DNA of 64,000 nucleotides from Symbiodinium kawagutii (GCA_009767595.1 VSDK01010369.1:467639-531638), one strand, 5' to 3'; shown: positions 22,315-32,729, counted from the first letter of the stretch. Made by a program: numbers and translations. Notes: generated by a model from the letters alone, not told the origin.

Positions 22315-22382
22315 CATGTGGGTCGACGTTCCATGGATGCTGCCACCGCTGCGACCGGGTCGTCGTCGTGGGCCGTCGCCAG
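22310..22382 (+). CDS. U2SURP-like linker exon
   Basis: It begins directly after the AG of the family 2 right end and ends before GTGAAA at 22383. The reading includes SMDAATAATGSSSWAVA, with almost every codon ending in G or C. Start (two bases) and end (phase 2) fit 22104 and 23957, joining to the basic KRMGTERLRRR segment. A second frame is open further downstream (22368-22565, with SKVFAAWTRRDLADG), so this exon could be longer or different. Confidence 0.42.
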
Positions 22383-22708
22383 GTGAAACACGCGGACTAT
22401 TCCAAGGTCTTCGCGGCTTGGACCCGACGTGACCTGGCGGATGGCTGGTGGGGGGGGAGGCCTGGAGCCAGGTACCCGAACAGCTGCAGGTACCACAGCA
22501 TGGTACCCGTTGCATGGGTCAAGGAGAAGTTAGAGATGGATGGTGGTTGTCATATGCAATATTGAGCCCAAATGCATTGACAATGATAATGCTGACGTTT
22601 GCCCAGTGTTTGGGTCTACTTCTTCTGTGCGAAATCGTTGGAAGATTGGCCCGCAAATGTTGCGTGTGTTCGGGGTGCTGGCTTGAAGTGATCCGCATTT
22701 TGTGATAC

Positions 22709-22748
22709 CACCACCACCACCACCACCACCACCACCACCACCAGCAGC

Positions 22749-22783
<35 letters not shown>
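22709..22783. repeat. CCA(n) then CAA(n) trinucleotide repeat
   Basis: About 12 CCA units, two CAG, then about 12 CAA units. It creates long homopolymeric ORFs on the minus strand (poly-C, poly-V, poly-L readings) that are not genes. Confidence 0.95.
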
Positions 22784-23490
22784 CCTCCCATCCACCACTT
22801 TCTATCCGCAACTCTTTCCGTCAACCCTCGCTTTTGAACGCCAAGGTTTCAGAAGCTCTGTGAAGGTTCCACCTGCCGTGGTGTAGCACCCCGAAGTGGT
22901 TGATCACTGGTGGGGCAAGACTCAAACAAACTGCTTGATTTCTGGATCACCCTTGAATGGAAATTTGCCAACGTGGTGTGCTTGGATGTGCCTTGTTTTT
23001 TTTTGTCAAGCCTTATCATCAGAAGATTCTTTAGAATCTTCTAGACTTACTGCTAGGGTAACTACCAGCATGTAACAATCATTTGTTGTATTTAGATTAA
23101 GAAATAGCAATCTATGTCAATTACATACATTCATATATAGTTGCATAGGTTTATTTGTGTAACCAATGTTTATTGTATGTTTACGGTTGTAATGATATAT
23201 TATATATATATATATATATTTATTAATTATTTATTTACCATATATGTCTACATATCCAGATGTATGTCTCTGATTGTAAGTGCAGCGTATACACTACTGT
23301 ACCTTCTGCTCGTGTATATAGACAACAGCAGCCTATAGATGTATTGGTTGGGCCCCAAGCCTAGGGCCTATCAGGTGTAAAGCAGCCGTGATCTCTGAGC
23401 AATGATTGCACCAGGGCGGCCGGATGGTTTACGATTGATATTTGTTTGCTAGGTGGGTTTGCTTGTTGATCATTAGGAGCCATTGTCACT

Positions 23491-23772
23491 ATGGTTATGA
23501 AGTTTCATGAACTCTCAGCAATCGTGATGAACCATACTTCGCACAGGTGTTCGTTTGTTTATAAACATGCTTTAGTTGAAATCCTGTTAGGGAAGATTTG
23601 GCTGGGCATTAACCCTGGCATGAATCGATTCATAGTGGGCAGGAAGAAGGCGAGCATGGAGCCGGAGGTCACTTGGGAGAGCCCAACGGCAGGACGGGAC
23701 ACGTTGGAGTCGCAACGGACACGTCACGGGTCATGCGCTGTTGGACCTAGTTTTCTGCTTGGCAGCAACTGA
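23491..23772 (+). CDS. uncharacterised ORF or exon candidate
   Basis: A 93-codon frame whose 3' half (from about 23641) is GC-rich and reads KKASMEPEVTWESPTAGRDT, ending LLGSN at a TGA. An AG at 23640-23641 could begin an exon. It lies inside the U2SURP-like gene and is not in its chain. No family was recognised. Confidence 0.28.
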   Translation: MVMKFHELSAIVMNHTSHRCSFVYKHALVEILLGKIWLGINPGMNRFIVGRKKASMEPEVTWESPTAGRDTLESQRTRHGSCAVGPSFLLGSN

Positions 23773-23956
23773 AGTATCCTGGTGACCTGATCGATTTTCC
23801 ACACTTCCCGACACTTCCCTGAGTTTCACAGAAAGATGGACACTCCACATCACCCAACATCACCCAACATCAGCCCACATCACCCTACCACAACACCGAT
23901 GGTTCCCCATAGAACTGCTGATTCTTTGCGCCCTGGCGCGGGCCGGGTCGCCCCAG

Positions 23957-24059
23957 GAAGCGCATGGGCACGGAACGCCTGCGTCGCCGGGACCTGCGGG
24001 ACTTGGAACGGCTGCTGAAGGCGGCGGGTTGCGGCGGTTTCGACCTGTCGTCGGGTCGA
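23957..24059 (+). CDS. U2SURP-like exon: start of CID/RPR domain
   Basis: The acceptor is CCCCAG (AG at 23955-23956), the only AG after the upstream in-frame stop. The donor is GTCCAA (24060). The reading includes GTERLRRRDLRDLERLLKAA and ends FDLSSGR. It aligns with the basic L(E)xLLxxL helix that opens the CID in U2SURP (animal: [20 protein letters not shown]). It ends in phase 0, and the FDLSSGR|VWCLDN junction aligns without gaps with the family's DIGDAMVFCLNN. Codon use is strongly G/C-ending. Confidence 0.7.
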
Positions 24060-24750
24060 GTCCAAACACCAACCGGGTGGTGGTTCCAAGGATTGTGGGG
24101 GGGGTTAATAGAAGTTTAATTATAGTTAGTTAGTTGTATATAGTCAGTTGTTAATAGAGGTTAGTAGTGGGTTCATAGTTGTTGATAGTTGTTGTATATA
24201 GTCGTCAATGTTTTTTTAAATGAATTATTGCTGTTCTTGTATATAGTTGTTAATAGTGGCTAACAGGGCATAATGGTTGATAGTAGTTTTAAATGATTAT
24301 AGAGATTCATTGTGGTAAACTAGGGGATAGCAATGGTGAAAATTTGTCCATAGTGATCAATAATGATAATAGTGTTGAGTAGTGGTTCCGATGATTATAG
24401 TGGTTCATGGTGGTCAATTGTGGTTGATTATGCGGAATTACCAACAAGAATAAATGGTTTTGGGATTTATAAGTTATAACTTCCAATACTGGTTAATAGT
24501 TATCGATCGTGGTTAATGGTTAATAAGGGTATTCAATAAGGACGAGTATGGACTCTAGTAGTTGTTAATACAAGTGGTCAACAAAAAGGGAAAAACCAAC
24601 AAGAATAAACAAACAACTAGATTGGGAATGATCATGCGGTCAGCCAACCAACCAATGGTCAACTAGCTTGTTCTATATGACCATCAAGTGATTGTTCCAT
24701 CACCTGTCACCAATCATCTCCTTAATGATGTTTGGTTTCATTAGTGATAT

Positions 24751-25080
24751 GACTGTGGGTCAAAGCCCTGGACCCCTGGATCCCCCATCATTAACCATTG
24801 TTTTCCCTATGAAATTGTTGTGAATTTATCGCCCATAAGTTGGTTGGTTAACTGCTTTATTATATATATATATACATACATATTTATTTCTTTATATATA
24901 TATACGTACATATTTATTTCTATATATATATTTAAATATATATATATAGCCGTATATAAATATATATTCATATATATGTATTTATGTAGCGAGTATATAG
25001 CTGGTATATCCCCCATTATTCTTGGCTATTATCTCTTATGATTACCCAATCATTATTGGTTCATATTGACCCAACACGCC
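24751..25080. mobile_element. family 2 element split by a TA-rich insertion
   Basis: The left part GACTGTGGGTCAAAGCCC...TTTTCCCTATGAAATTGTTG and right part CCCCCATTATTCTTGGC...TTCATATTGACCCA frame about 170 bp of (TA)/(TATATACGTACA) microsatellite. Confidence 0.55.
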
Positions 25081-25344
25081 ACATGATGTCAACGCAAAGC
25101 CCTGGTGGTGGTACAGATTGATGCAATGGAATTGCCCCTGGCAGGATCTGTCGGTACATAGTTGTGACATTCGCAGAGCCATGGCACCTTGGTACCCATC
25201 AAGGAGGTGACCAGACACGGATGGGTGCTGTTCCTTTGGATATGTTAACCATTAAGCATTATATAACTATAACCCTAGAAGATTAAGCCATTAACCATTA
25301 ACCATTGGTATTGTTGGATCTTATCCACTCAACCACTACCCACC

Positions 25345-25430
25345 TGGTTGCCTCTCAAAATCGGGGGCCCCCAAATATATGGTATAAACCGCACATTCTT
25401 GGGGTTCCCCCATACTAAGAAAACTGGATA
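25345..25430. mobile_element. family 1 element, degenerate
   Basis: TGGTTGCCTCTCAAAATCGG left and TTCCCCCATACTAAGAAAAC right. It lacks part of the right terminal repeat. Confidence 0.55.
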
Positions 25431-25795
25431 TACATATGTATATATCTATGTACAACTATAGCGGATATTGATGATTGATGTTTGATGGTGGTTGATAATG
25501 GTGGATAATAGTTGATACTAGTTGGCTAATTGGGAATCTTAGGGAATCATTGGGAATGTAGGGGACCCAACTTTAGATGCTAGGGGCTCGGGAATCATTT
25601 TAGGGAATCATGTAATGATGTTAGGAACGATGCTCAATGATTCCCAATGTAGTTGATTAGCGAATTATCTTAGGAAATCATTGGAACAACTTGAGCCGTC
25701 ATAGAACGCTTGTTGTTGGGGTGATGTGATCCAGCTCCAGAAAGCTCCCTTCACATCCAACTCCTATTTGGGAGATTCAGCTGCTGCAAGTTTCC

Positions 25796-26002
25796 AGAGG
25801 TGCACCTTGTGATTATGAATCTTCGACTTTTGGTGTTAATTGAGTCACAACAGCGGCAACAGAAACAACAAAATGCGATGAATTCCATTGCAACGGGCAC
25901 CAACGTCAGCAATGGCAGCAACAAAAAGCAACCAGTTTGTCATGGTCAAATGCAGACCCCCAAGGTTTCAGAAAGGTACCCCACAGGGTGCCTCTCTCCA
26001 AG
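25796..26002 (+). other. open stretch preceding the CID exon
   Basis: The frame of the 26003 exon stays open upstream to a TGA near 25845, giving about 50 further codons (KATSLSWSNADPQGFRKVP). A second frame is open 25800-26195. An upstream acceptor (AG at 25954-25955) is therefore possible, but the gap-free homology favours 26003. Confidence 0.35.
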
Positions 26003-26094
26003 GTTTGGTGTTTGGACAATGACGACATGGCCATCGACGTGTCGCGACATTTGTTGGACAGCCTGGAAGAGGAGGATATCACTGCACACGAGAG
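26003..26094 (+). CDS. U2SURP-like exon: CID helix pair
   Basis: The acceptor is CTCCAAG (AG at 26001-26002) and the donor GTGCGG (26095). The reading VWCLDNDDMAIDVSRHLLDS aligns with the family ([20 protein letters not shown]): the CL-N, A, V/I and SL positions are shared. It ends in phase 2 and joins 27234 through an arginine codon. Without splicing, the frame would end at TGA 26117, so this could be misread as a C-terminus. Confidence 0.72.
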
Positions 26095-26236
26095 GTGCGG
26101 CACAACAGAATTCGTTTGATCTTGGCACAGGATTCCTGACAGTATGCCCATTGAAAACAAAAGTACATAGTACATCAATATGTATAGTTATATGACATAT
26201 ATATATATATATTTACATTTGTACATATAACTATAC

Positions 26237-26596
26237 ATGTATTGTATCGTACCACCTCATTGGAGTTTGTATGAGATTGCATCTCTATGGGTCAAAAATG
26301 TTTTGTATATAGTATTGATCTTGTATGAGCCCAAAGATCAAAGATCAAGAACAAGTGAACCCGAAATAACCACATTTGCATTTGCAACATGTGTTTTTCT
26401 CGTTTCTGGGTTCACCACACCTTGTGTTGGTGTTTGGGCTGCGGCCAAGCAGTTGTTATGTGCTTTCAACTTCCCCCGGAGATCTTGGGCATGCGAGATC
26501 CTGGACTTCATGGCTCTCAACCATGATGACAATCAACAGGGTACTCAGCTGTACATTGTATGGTTGATGGTAATTCCTGTTTCATTTTTCAAATGA
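26237..26596 (+). other. 119-codon ORF in presumed intron
   Basis: An open frame including FTTPCVGVWAAAKQLLCAFN. It lies between two CID exons, so it is probably intronic. It has no recognised domain, and overlapping frames are open. Not called as a gene. Confidence 0.2.
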
Positions 26597-27233
26597 TCAT
26601 GCATATGGACATATACATATATATATATATATTCATATTTGATTATTACATAGTTATATCCATGGGCCTATCAGCCATTGTACATACACAGTTGAGGTAA
26701 AAAGGGAAATATGGTTGATAGTCTCATCAGACAATTACGGTGTATCTGTAGAATTATATGTAAATTATTCTCATCATCCGGTTTAATGAATCCAACTTGT
26801 ACTTTATGTAGATTATTTACATATAGTTTAACTTGTTTGACAATGTGCAGCTTATCAACTAGTGGCAATGCCATCAATCATACGGTTGATGGTGGCAGTT
26901 ACCTCCCACCGATTAGAAGTCAGGACTATGAGGTCACAACTCGATTATTGATGCTAGGATGCTAGGTTTGCGTTTGGGAATCAATCGCTGACGCTGATTA
27001 ATGATGGTTGATAATGGCTGAGGCACCATCACCATTCACCCCATCATCAACGGACATTAATGCCATTAACCCCATGATTTGGTTAACCATCATGAATGGC
27101 TGATGAATGTTGGTGAATGGCTTTCAGTGGCGGTTAATGATGGGGTGAATGATGGGGTGACCGATGGTCAGTTCGGTTGCACTGATCACAAAACGCGCCA
27201 AGTCCACCACGGGGCTCGCCATGCCGTGTCCAG

Positions 27234-27295
27234 GTGCCTCAGACTGTGCTTGATCTCGGATATCCTCCACAACGCCGCCAGCATTTACAAACCCG
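27234..27295 (+). CDS. U2SURP-like exon: CID hallmark SDILHN
   Basis: The acceptor is TGTCCAG (AG at 27232-27233) and the donor GTGCCG (27296). After one base the reading is CLRLCLISDILHNAASIYKP. RLxLxSD(I/V)L(H/Y)N is the signature of the U2SURP CID (RLYLVSDVLYNSS, or RLMLVSDILHNSS in plants). It ends in phase 1, matching the two-base start of 31113. The ATG frame through the region reads on to 27321, but only the spliced reading continues the domain. Confidence 0.8.
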
Positions 27296-27762
27296 GTGCC
27301 GTGGAGCCTTGGCGGCTGTGAGATCGTCGACAAGATAACAGGATGGCCCCAGTCCTTGGAGTCCATTATTTTTTGGGGGGCACTTCAGGGGGAAGGTTGG
27401 TCCCACTTTGTCCCTGAAAGATCTCGAAGGTTTATCCAATTGGTTGGTCCCTGAAAATTTGAAACACGAAGAGAGAAAACATCATGACTGGGTGAGAAAA
27501 GAAAAGTCGAAGGACCAGATACCGATAGGGAGAAAACATCCTGATTTGGTTCGGAGAAAACCGTTTGAACCCCATCTATGAACACCTGCCTTCAGTGGGG
27601 ACACCCATGATATCGCCGGAAGTTGCAAAATCACCGTGCAAGAGCAGCCAATTTCGGTCATGGTTCTTTTTTATTCTTGGTCATTTTGCGACAAAAGACT
27701 TGTTGAAATCTTTGGTAACGACTGACTGCGGCATTTCAGTTCAGGTGATTGGGTAAGAGTAC

Positions 27763-27855
27763 TGGTTGTTGGTTTTAAACATTTTTCCCCCATAGTAATC
27801 ATTAGCAAATAGTCGGTTGACCAATATTTTTCATAGGGGTTGACACCACCAACCA
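27763..27855. mobile_element. family 3 element upstream of the RCC1-like gene
   Basis: TGGTTGTTGGTTTTAAAC left, GGGTTGACACCACCAACCA right. It ends about 50 bp before the ATG at 27904. Confidence 0.65.
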
Positions 27856-27861
27856 ACACAG

Positions 27862-27903
27862 CATTTTGGGTTTCTGTGGAAGCTCGGTTGGCTGCTGGGT
27901 GCC
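27862..27903 (+). promoter_or_regulatory. short leader with possible relic spliced-leader sequence
   Basis: Between an AG (AACACAG, ending at 27862) and the ATG at 27904 there is only a 41 bp leader starting CATTTTGGGT. The dinoflagellate spliced leader contains CCATTTTGGCTCAAG, so this resembles a decayed, truncated copy as left when a processed mRNA re-enters the genome. The match is short (CATTTTGG plus one) and may be chance. The AG could also be the current trans-splice acceptor. Confidence 0.3.
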
Positions 27904-29292
27904 ATGGATTCTGAGAACAAGAGGCGTAGAGTTGTTCATGGAGAGAATCCACCAGCCACAACCATCAAGCTGCACGTGGCTTTGCCGAGTGGGAGATCTG
28001 AAAGCATCGAGCTTCCGCTGAATGGCACAGTTGGTGACTTGAAAGCAGCTGCTCAGAAGTCCCTGGGACAGAGGTTCTTGAGGCTTATGCGACCTGATGC
28101 AACGCTCTTGAACCCTGTGGAGTCTCTTCACCATGCAGCCCTTCAAGATGGAGATAGCATCTCTGCCATTGCGCAGCACCCAAAGATCGCTGCAACAGCA
28201 AGTGCGTTTGCTCTTTGGAACGTGGGGGGTGACAGAGTTGTGACATGGGGCCTTCAGCAAGCCGGCGGTGATAGTTCTACAGTCAGGGATCAGCTCAGAA
28301 TTGTTCAGCAGATTTATGCCATCATCTGTGCTTTTGCTGCGAATTTGGCAGATGGAAGCGTTGTGACCTGGGGTGATCCGCAATTTGGCGGTGATAGCTT
28401 GAGAGTCAGGGATCAGCTCAAGAATGTCCAACAGATTCATGCCACCAACTGGGCTTTTGCTGCGATTTTGGCAGATGGAAGCGTTGTGACGTGGGGTGAT
28501 CCGGAAGCTGGCGGTGATAGCTTGGCAGCCAGGGATCAGCTCAAGAATTTCCAACAGATTCATGCCACTAACTTTGCTTTTGCTGCGATTTTGGCAGATG
28601 GAAGCGTTGTGACGTGGGGTGATCCGGAAGCTGGCGGTGATAGCTTGGCAGCCAGGGATCAGCTCAAGAATTTCCAACAGATTCATGCCACTAACTTTGC
28701 TTTTGCTGCGATTTTGGCAGATGGAAGCGTTGTGACGTGGGGTGATCCGGAAGCTGGCGGTGATAGCTTGGCAGCCAGGGATCAGCTCAAGAATTTCCAA
28801 CAGATTCATGCCACTAACTTTGCTTTTGCTGCGATTTTGGCAGATGGAAGCGTTGTGACGTGGGGTGATCCGGAAGCTGGCGGTGATAGCTTGGCAGCCA
28901 GGGATCAGCTCAAGAATTTCCAACAGATTCATGCCACTAACTTTGCTTTTGCTGCGATTTTGGCAGATGGAAGCGTTGTGACGTGGGGTGATCCGGAAGC
29001 TGGCGGTGATAGCTTGGCAGCCAGGGATCAGCTCAAGAATTTCCAACAGATTCATGCCACTAACTTTGCTTTTGCTGCGATTTTGGCAGATGGAAGCGTT
29101 GTGACGTGGGGTGATCCGCAAGCTGGCGGTGATAGCTTGGCAGTCAGGGATCAGTTCAAGAATGTCCAACAAATTCATGCCACTAACTTTGCTTTTGCTG
29201 CAATTTTGGCAGATGGAAGCGTTGTGACATGGGGTCATCCAGCCGAAGGTGGTGACAGCACCGCTGCCCAAGACCACTTTGGCGATGTATAG
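27904..29292 (+). CDS. ubiquitin-like domain plus RCC1-like tandem-repeat protein
   Basis: A single 462-codon frame from GCCATGG to TAG. Residues about 20-90 resemble a ubiquitin-like fold (TIKLHVALPSGRSESIELP, then GTVGDLK and LHHAALQDGDSI). From about residue 110 there are nine SVVTWG-containing units of 41 residues (123 bp). Five of them, starting at DPEAGGDSLAARDQL, are identical or nearly so, with diverged units at both ends. The units resemble RCC1/HERC-type propeller blades as annotated in Symbiodiniaceae, where UBL-plus-RCC1-like proteins are numerous; the function is unknown. No introns. It is nested in a U2SURP-like intron. The identical central units imply recent amplification or conversion. 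A 508-codon antisense ORF is a by-product of the 123 bp period. Confidence 0.88.
   Translation: MDSENKRRRVVHGENPPATTIKLHVALPSGRSESIELPLNGTVGDLKAAAQKSLGQRFLRLMRPDATLLNPVESLHHAALQDGDSISAIAQHPKIAATASAFALWNVGGDRVVTWGLQQAGGDSSTVRDQLRIVQQIYAIICAFAANLADGSVVTWGDPQFGGDSLRVRDQLKNVQQIHATNWAFAAILADGSVVTWGDPEAGGDSLAARDQLKNFQQIHATNFAFAAILADGSVVTWGDPEAGGDSLAARDQLKNFQQIHATNFAFAAILADGSVVTWGDPEAGGDSLAARDQLKNFQQIHATNFAFAAILADGSVVTWGDPEAGGDSLAARDQLKNFQQIHATNFAFAAILADGSVVTWGDPEAGGDSLAARDQLKNFQQIHATNFAFAAILADGSVVTWGDPQAGGDSLAVRDQFKNVQQIHATNFAFAAILADGSVVTWGHPAEGGDSTAAQDHFGDV
28484..29112. repeat. 123 bp in-frame tandem repeat, five near-identical copies
   Basis: Copies beginning at the GGTGATCCGGAAGCTGGCGG word fall at about 28495, 28618, 28741, 28864 and 28987, with no differences seen by eye. 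Copies before and after differ at several codons. The period preserves the reading frame. Confidence 0.92.
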
Positions 29293-30011
29293 CAAAAATT
29301 GTTGAAGGAGTTGTGGTCCTAACGCCAAAATCTTCTAATTACTTTGTTTTATGCCTTAATGTGTGAGAATATGTACTTGTACTTAGATTCGTAAAGGTGA
29401 CAATATCATACATTCGTCACATTTGTCAATATCCCAAGAAATTGTTGCTTATGTGATTTGTTGCTTACATGATGGTAGTGGTTATTTGGTAATTACAGTT
29501 TCATGTGCCAAAAGAATTCCGGGTTCTGCTCTTGAAGTTCCAGCAGAGAAAGGACTCTCGTCTCTCCCCAAAAAATCAACCCGCAAATGCGATTGGTGAT
29601 GGAGGTCAATGACTCCAGATTCCTGTTGTGGTGGTTTATTTGGTTGTTGGGATTCTGCCACTCATGTTGGGCGGAGAAAGCCCTCATCACCTGAAAACCG
29701 TAGGACCTTGAATCATGGACCGATAGATACATACTTGTCAGAACAAAACACCAGCAGAATAGATCAACTGAACGGGAACAAGACTTGTGGGGATCTGCTC
29801 AAGAAATGGTGGATCGGCACCACTGACCACTGTTCACTGTTTTTGTTGAGATGTTCCTCCTTCTTAGAAGCTGATAAGCACTTTGGACCACAAAGATACA
29901 TTCTGTAGTTGTACGACATGTAATTTATCGATGTATCATATCTATCTATCATACTCATATCTATAATTGTTCTATTTGTTCGTCTGTTTGTTTGTCGGTC
30001 TGTCAGTCGTT

Positions 30012-30242
30012 TGTCCCCCGTCCGTCCGTCTATCTATCCATCTATCTATCCATCCATCCATCCATCCATCCATCCATCCATCTATCCATCTATCCATTCA
30101 ATCCATTCAATCCATTCAATCCATTCAATCCATTCAATCCATTCATCCATTCATCCATTCATCCGTCTATCTATCCATCTATCTATTCATTTACCTACCT
30201 ATCTATCCATCTATCTATTTATCTACCTACCTACCTACCTAC

Positions 30243-30286
<44 letters not shown>

Positions 30287-30765
30287 GACTATCTATGTCT
30301 ATCTATCTCTATCTGTGTCTATCTGTCTATCTGTCTACCTGTCTACCTGTCTATCTGTCTACCTGTCTATCTGTCTATCTGTCTATCTGTCTATCTGTCT
30401 ATCTGTCTATCTATCTGTCTATCTATGTCTATCTATCTGTCTATGTCTATCTATGTCTATCTGTGTCTATCTGTCTATCTGTCTACCTGTCTATCTGTCT
30501 ATCTGTCTACCTGTCTACCTGTCTATCTATCTATCTATGTCTATCTATGTCTATCTGTGTCTATCTGTCTATCTGTCTACCTGTCTATCTGTCTATCTGT
30601 CTACCTGTCTACCTGTCTATCTGTCAATCTGTCTATCTGTCTATCTGTCTATCTGTCTATCTGTCAATCTGTCTATCTGTCTATCTATCTATCTTTCTAT
30701 TTTTCTATCTTTCTATCTATCTATCTATCTGTCTATCTATCTATTTGTCTCTGTACATATATTGT
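30012..30765. repeat. about 750 bp CTAT/CTGT/CATC microsatellite
   Basis: CATC-rich (30040-30180, including five 10 bp CCATTCAATC units), then CTAT and CTAC, then alternating CTATCTGT. Three + frames stay open (up to 335 codons of Ser-Ile-Tyr-Leu type). These are repeat artefacts. Confidence 0.95.
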
Positions 30766-31112
30766 TGTTTTTCTACATGGCCGACACAGTCCATGCTATT
30801 GAAAATCATGTCATGTTTTTGTTGGTACAACTAAACTATTTGATACTGGAAATTCCGACATGGCTTAAGGCGTTGTGGGGCCAACTCATCGAAGCCAACT
30901 GCCAACCAACCTTTATCAACCATCAAGAAATCATAACTTACTATAAATTGTCCATGGACTTAACCATCGAATAGCTACTGACTTTCGATTATAGCTTGAA
31001 CACACCTAACACACCCTAACCATCAAGTTTAACCACTACCTATCAGGTATCCATAGCATTGACATACCTCAACCACCAAGTTTAACCTTTCTTTGATCAC
31101 CAACCCTTCCAG

Positions 31113-31214
31113 GGCATCACCCCCAGGTCTACCGCCGAGAGTTCGAGACCTATTTGCCAGCGGCCTTCGAACACTTTCATCGCCTCTTCAAAGGCCACAA
31201 CTGGGCAGCGATGC
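31113..31214 (+). CDS. U2SURP-like exon: CID YR-x-FE helix
   Basis: The acceptor is CCTTCCAG (AG at 31111-31112) and the donor GTGGCG (31215). After two bases the reading includes VYRREFETYLPAAFEHFHRL. It aligns with the family's AYRTKFEATLPDIMESFNDLYR / YYRKFFETKLCQIFSDL. GC-rich with G/C-ending codons. It ends in phase 1 and joins 32677 through an arginine codon. No ATG opens this frame. This exon proves that the U2SURP-like gene continues beyond the nested RCC1-like gene. Confidence 0.8.
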
Positions 31215-31277
31215 GTGGCGAGGGAAGCCACGAAATTCGTCGCTGATGCTTCGAGGTTGAGGTTGGGGGGTGAATAT

Positions 31278-31395
31278 ACAAGGTGGGCCCCTAACCAGCT
31301 ATAAGTTGGGTTATAACTAGGGTAACTACCACTTATGGTAGATATAGTTAAATGGCCTTATGAACCAATTTATAACTAGAGGGGCCCACCTTGTA
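31278..31395. mobile_element. family 4 element, well preserved
   Basis: ACAAGGTGGGCCCCTAACCA at the left and AGAGGGGCCCACCTTGTA at the right are near-perfect inverted repeats, with TAACTAGGGTAACTACC inside. The left repeat carries AAG|GTGGGC, and the right repeat is followed by G, giving TTGTAG. Confidence 0.75.
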
Positions 31396-31468
31396 GGGTT
31401 TTAACCATTGAGAAGGGTTGAATATTGGGAATGATCACCAGGAATAGTAGGGGATATACCAACCATAT

Positions 31469-31573
31469 GGTGGTTTCTCAAGCTGCGGGGACCCCCAAAG
31501 TTATGGTTGGTTTATTGCTAGACATGGTTCGTAAAGGATGATTTGAGGGCACCCCTAACTTGAGAAACCACCA
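31469..31573. mobile_element. family 1 element, inverted interior subtype
   Basis: TGGTGGTTTCTCAAGCTGCG left, CCCCTAACTTGAGAAACCACC right. The GGATGATTTGAGGG word lies at the right end, as in 38137, so this is the opposite orientation of the asymmetric interior. Length 105 bp. Confidence 0.8.
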
Positions 31574-31923
31574 TGGGTCCTAACAGTGCTGATGGTGGAT
31601 TTGCCAATACAGAACCAGAAGCATCAAGCAAACATTACCAAGCATTGCTCACCAACTATTAAACATTGCCAATGGCTTGAGAATGCTTTGATCATACCCT
31701 CGTGGAAAATTCAGTCAGTTAAAATATACCGTTGATGACCATCCATTTGCAAGATCGTTGGTCTTGTTCAAAGCCACTCAGGGTGGGTGGCAGGCCTCCT
31801 AATGAGATACGAACCCGACTGCAAGCCACTGACTCCTTTCCTGGAAACGGTGATGATGTAGTTGGAAGGTTAGCACCTCGCCCATGACATTCTTTTGCTA
31901 AGCATCTATGTAGATCTGACATA

Positions 31924-32016
31924 TGGTGGTTTCTCAAAATAGGGGTACCCCCAAATCATCCGATATTAACCATTTATAGCAATATTTTGGGGGTCCCCTA
32001 TTTTAAGAAACCAGCA
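31924..32016. mobile_element. family 1 element, well preserved
   Basis: TGGTGGTTTCTCAAAATAGG to CCCCTATTTTAAGAAACCAGC, flanked by TA on both sides, with AAATCATCC and ATTTATAGC inside. Length 93 bp. Confidence 0.88.
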
Positions 32017-32676
32017 TATACACACATCATCATACATCCAGGTGTTTGTCTTTAACCATATCACATCACATTGGAGGTCAACAGTCGTTGCCTCTTGACT
32101 GACGACATCGAAGCGTACCATTTGGCAATCAGGACATATCCACGATGGGATGAGAACTCACCCGGAGATGTGGACATTGCAATCAAAATGTATGTGCCTT
32201 GTGTGCGATGATGAAAACCATGTGGCATGTTTGGTTTGCGTGTATTGTGCAAGCGCTTGCATATGTTGATGCCTTTGTGAGTTGAAGCACCGAAATGCGA
32301 GGAATCTCTCAATCCCGGGTTCAATGAACATGACAATACCCCATGTTGGTGTCACAGAATGGAACTCACACTCACTCTGATGCTCGATGCTGTTTATGGT
32401 TCAAAGGAGGTCCATTTTATTCAGTTATTCCTGAACTTCACGAAGCTTGAAGTGCACCGAGGTCAAATCACTTCGTCAATGAATTACCCTACAACTACCT
32501 GTTCGGCTCACATGAAACCAGGAATTCAGAAGGTCCATCCGTATTCAACCACTTGTTCTACCGGAAAAATGCCAGGAAATTACAATCAATGATGGTGAAG
32601 AATCCATTTTTCTGGCAGTTTTTTGGTATTTGACAGCCTCAATCATATAGATGGGCCTTGACCACCGTGGCGACAG

Positions 32677-32729
32677 GTGTCAAGGATCTCTCCTTGGTGC
32701 AGCGAATTCTCAATTCCTGGATTGAGCGG
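32677..32729 (+). CDS. U2SURP-like exon: CID C-terminal W helix
   Basis: The acceptor is CGACAG (AG at 32675-32676) and the donor GTGTCT (32730). After two bases the reading is VKDLSLVQRILNSWIER. It matches the late CID helix of U2SURP (xxFKQRVMTCFRAWEDW), including the QR and W positions. It ends in phase 0 against the exon at 33802. It is only 53 bp and not an ATG ORF, so it is easily missed. Confidence 0.68.

Larger units (their letters stand above)
27296..31112. other. 3.8 kb intron of the U2SURP-like gene hosting another gene
   Basis: Between exons that together restore the YR-x-x-FE continuation of the CID. It contains a family 3 element, the intronless UBL-RCC1-like gene on the same strand, and the CTAT/CTGT microsatellite. 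Confidence 0.7.

Noticed and set aside
22519-22824. Minus ORFs with poly-Cys, poly-Val and poly-Leu
   Set aside because: Readings of the CCA/CAA trinucleotide repeat.
27802-29328. 508-codon minus-strand ORF
   Set aside because: It is antisense to the UBL-RCC1-like gene and exists because a 123 bp in-frame repeat keeps complementary frames open.
29967-30974. 335-, 263- and 179-codon + ORFs rich in Ser, Ile, Tyr, Leu
   Set aside because: They are translations of the CTAT/CTGT microsatellite in all three frames.
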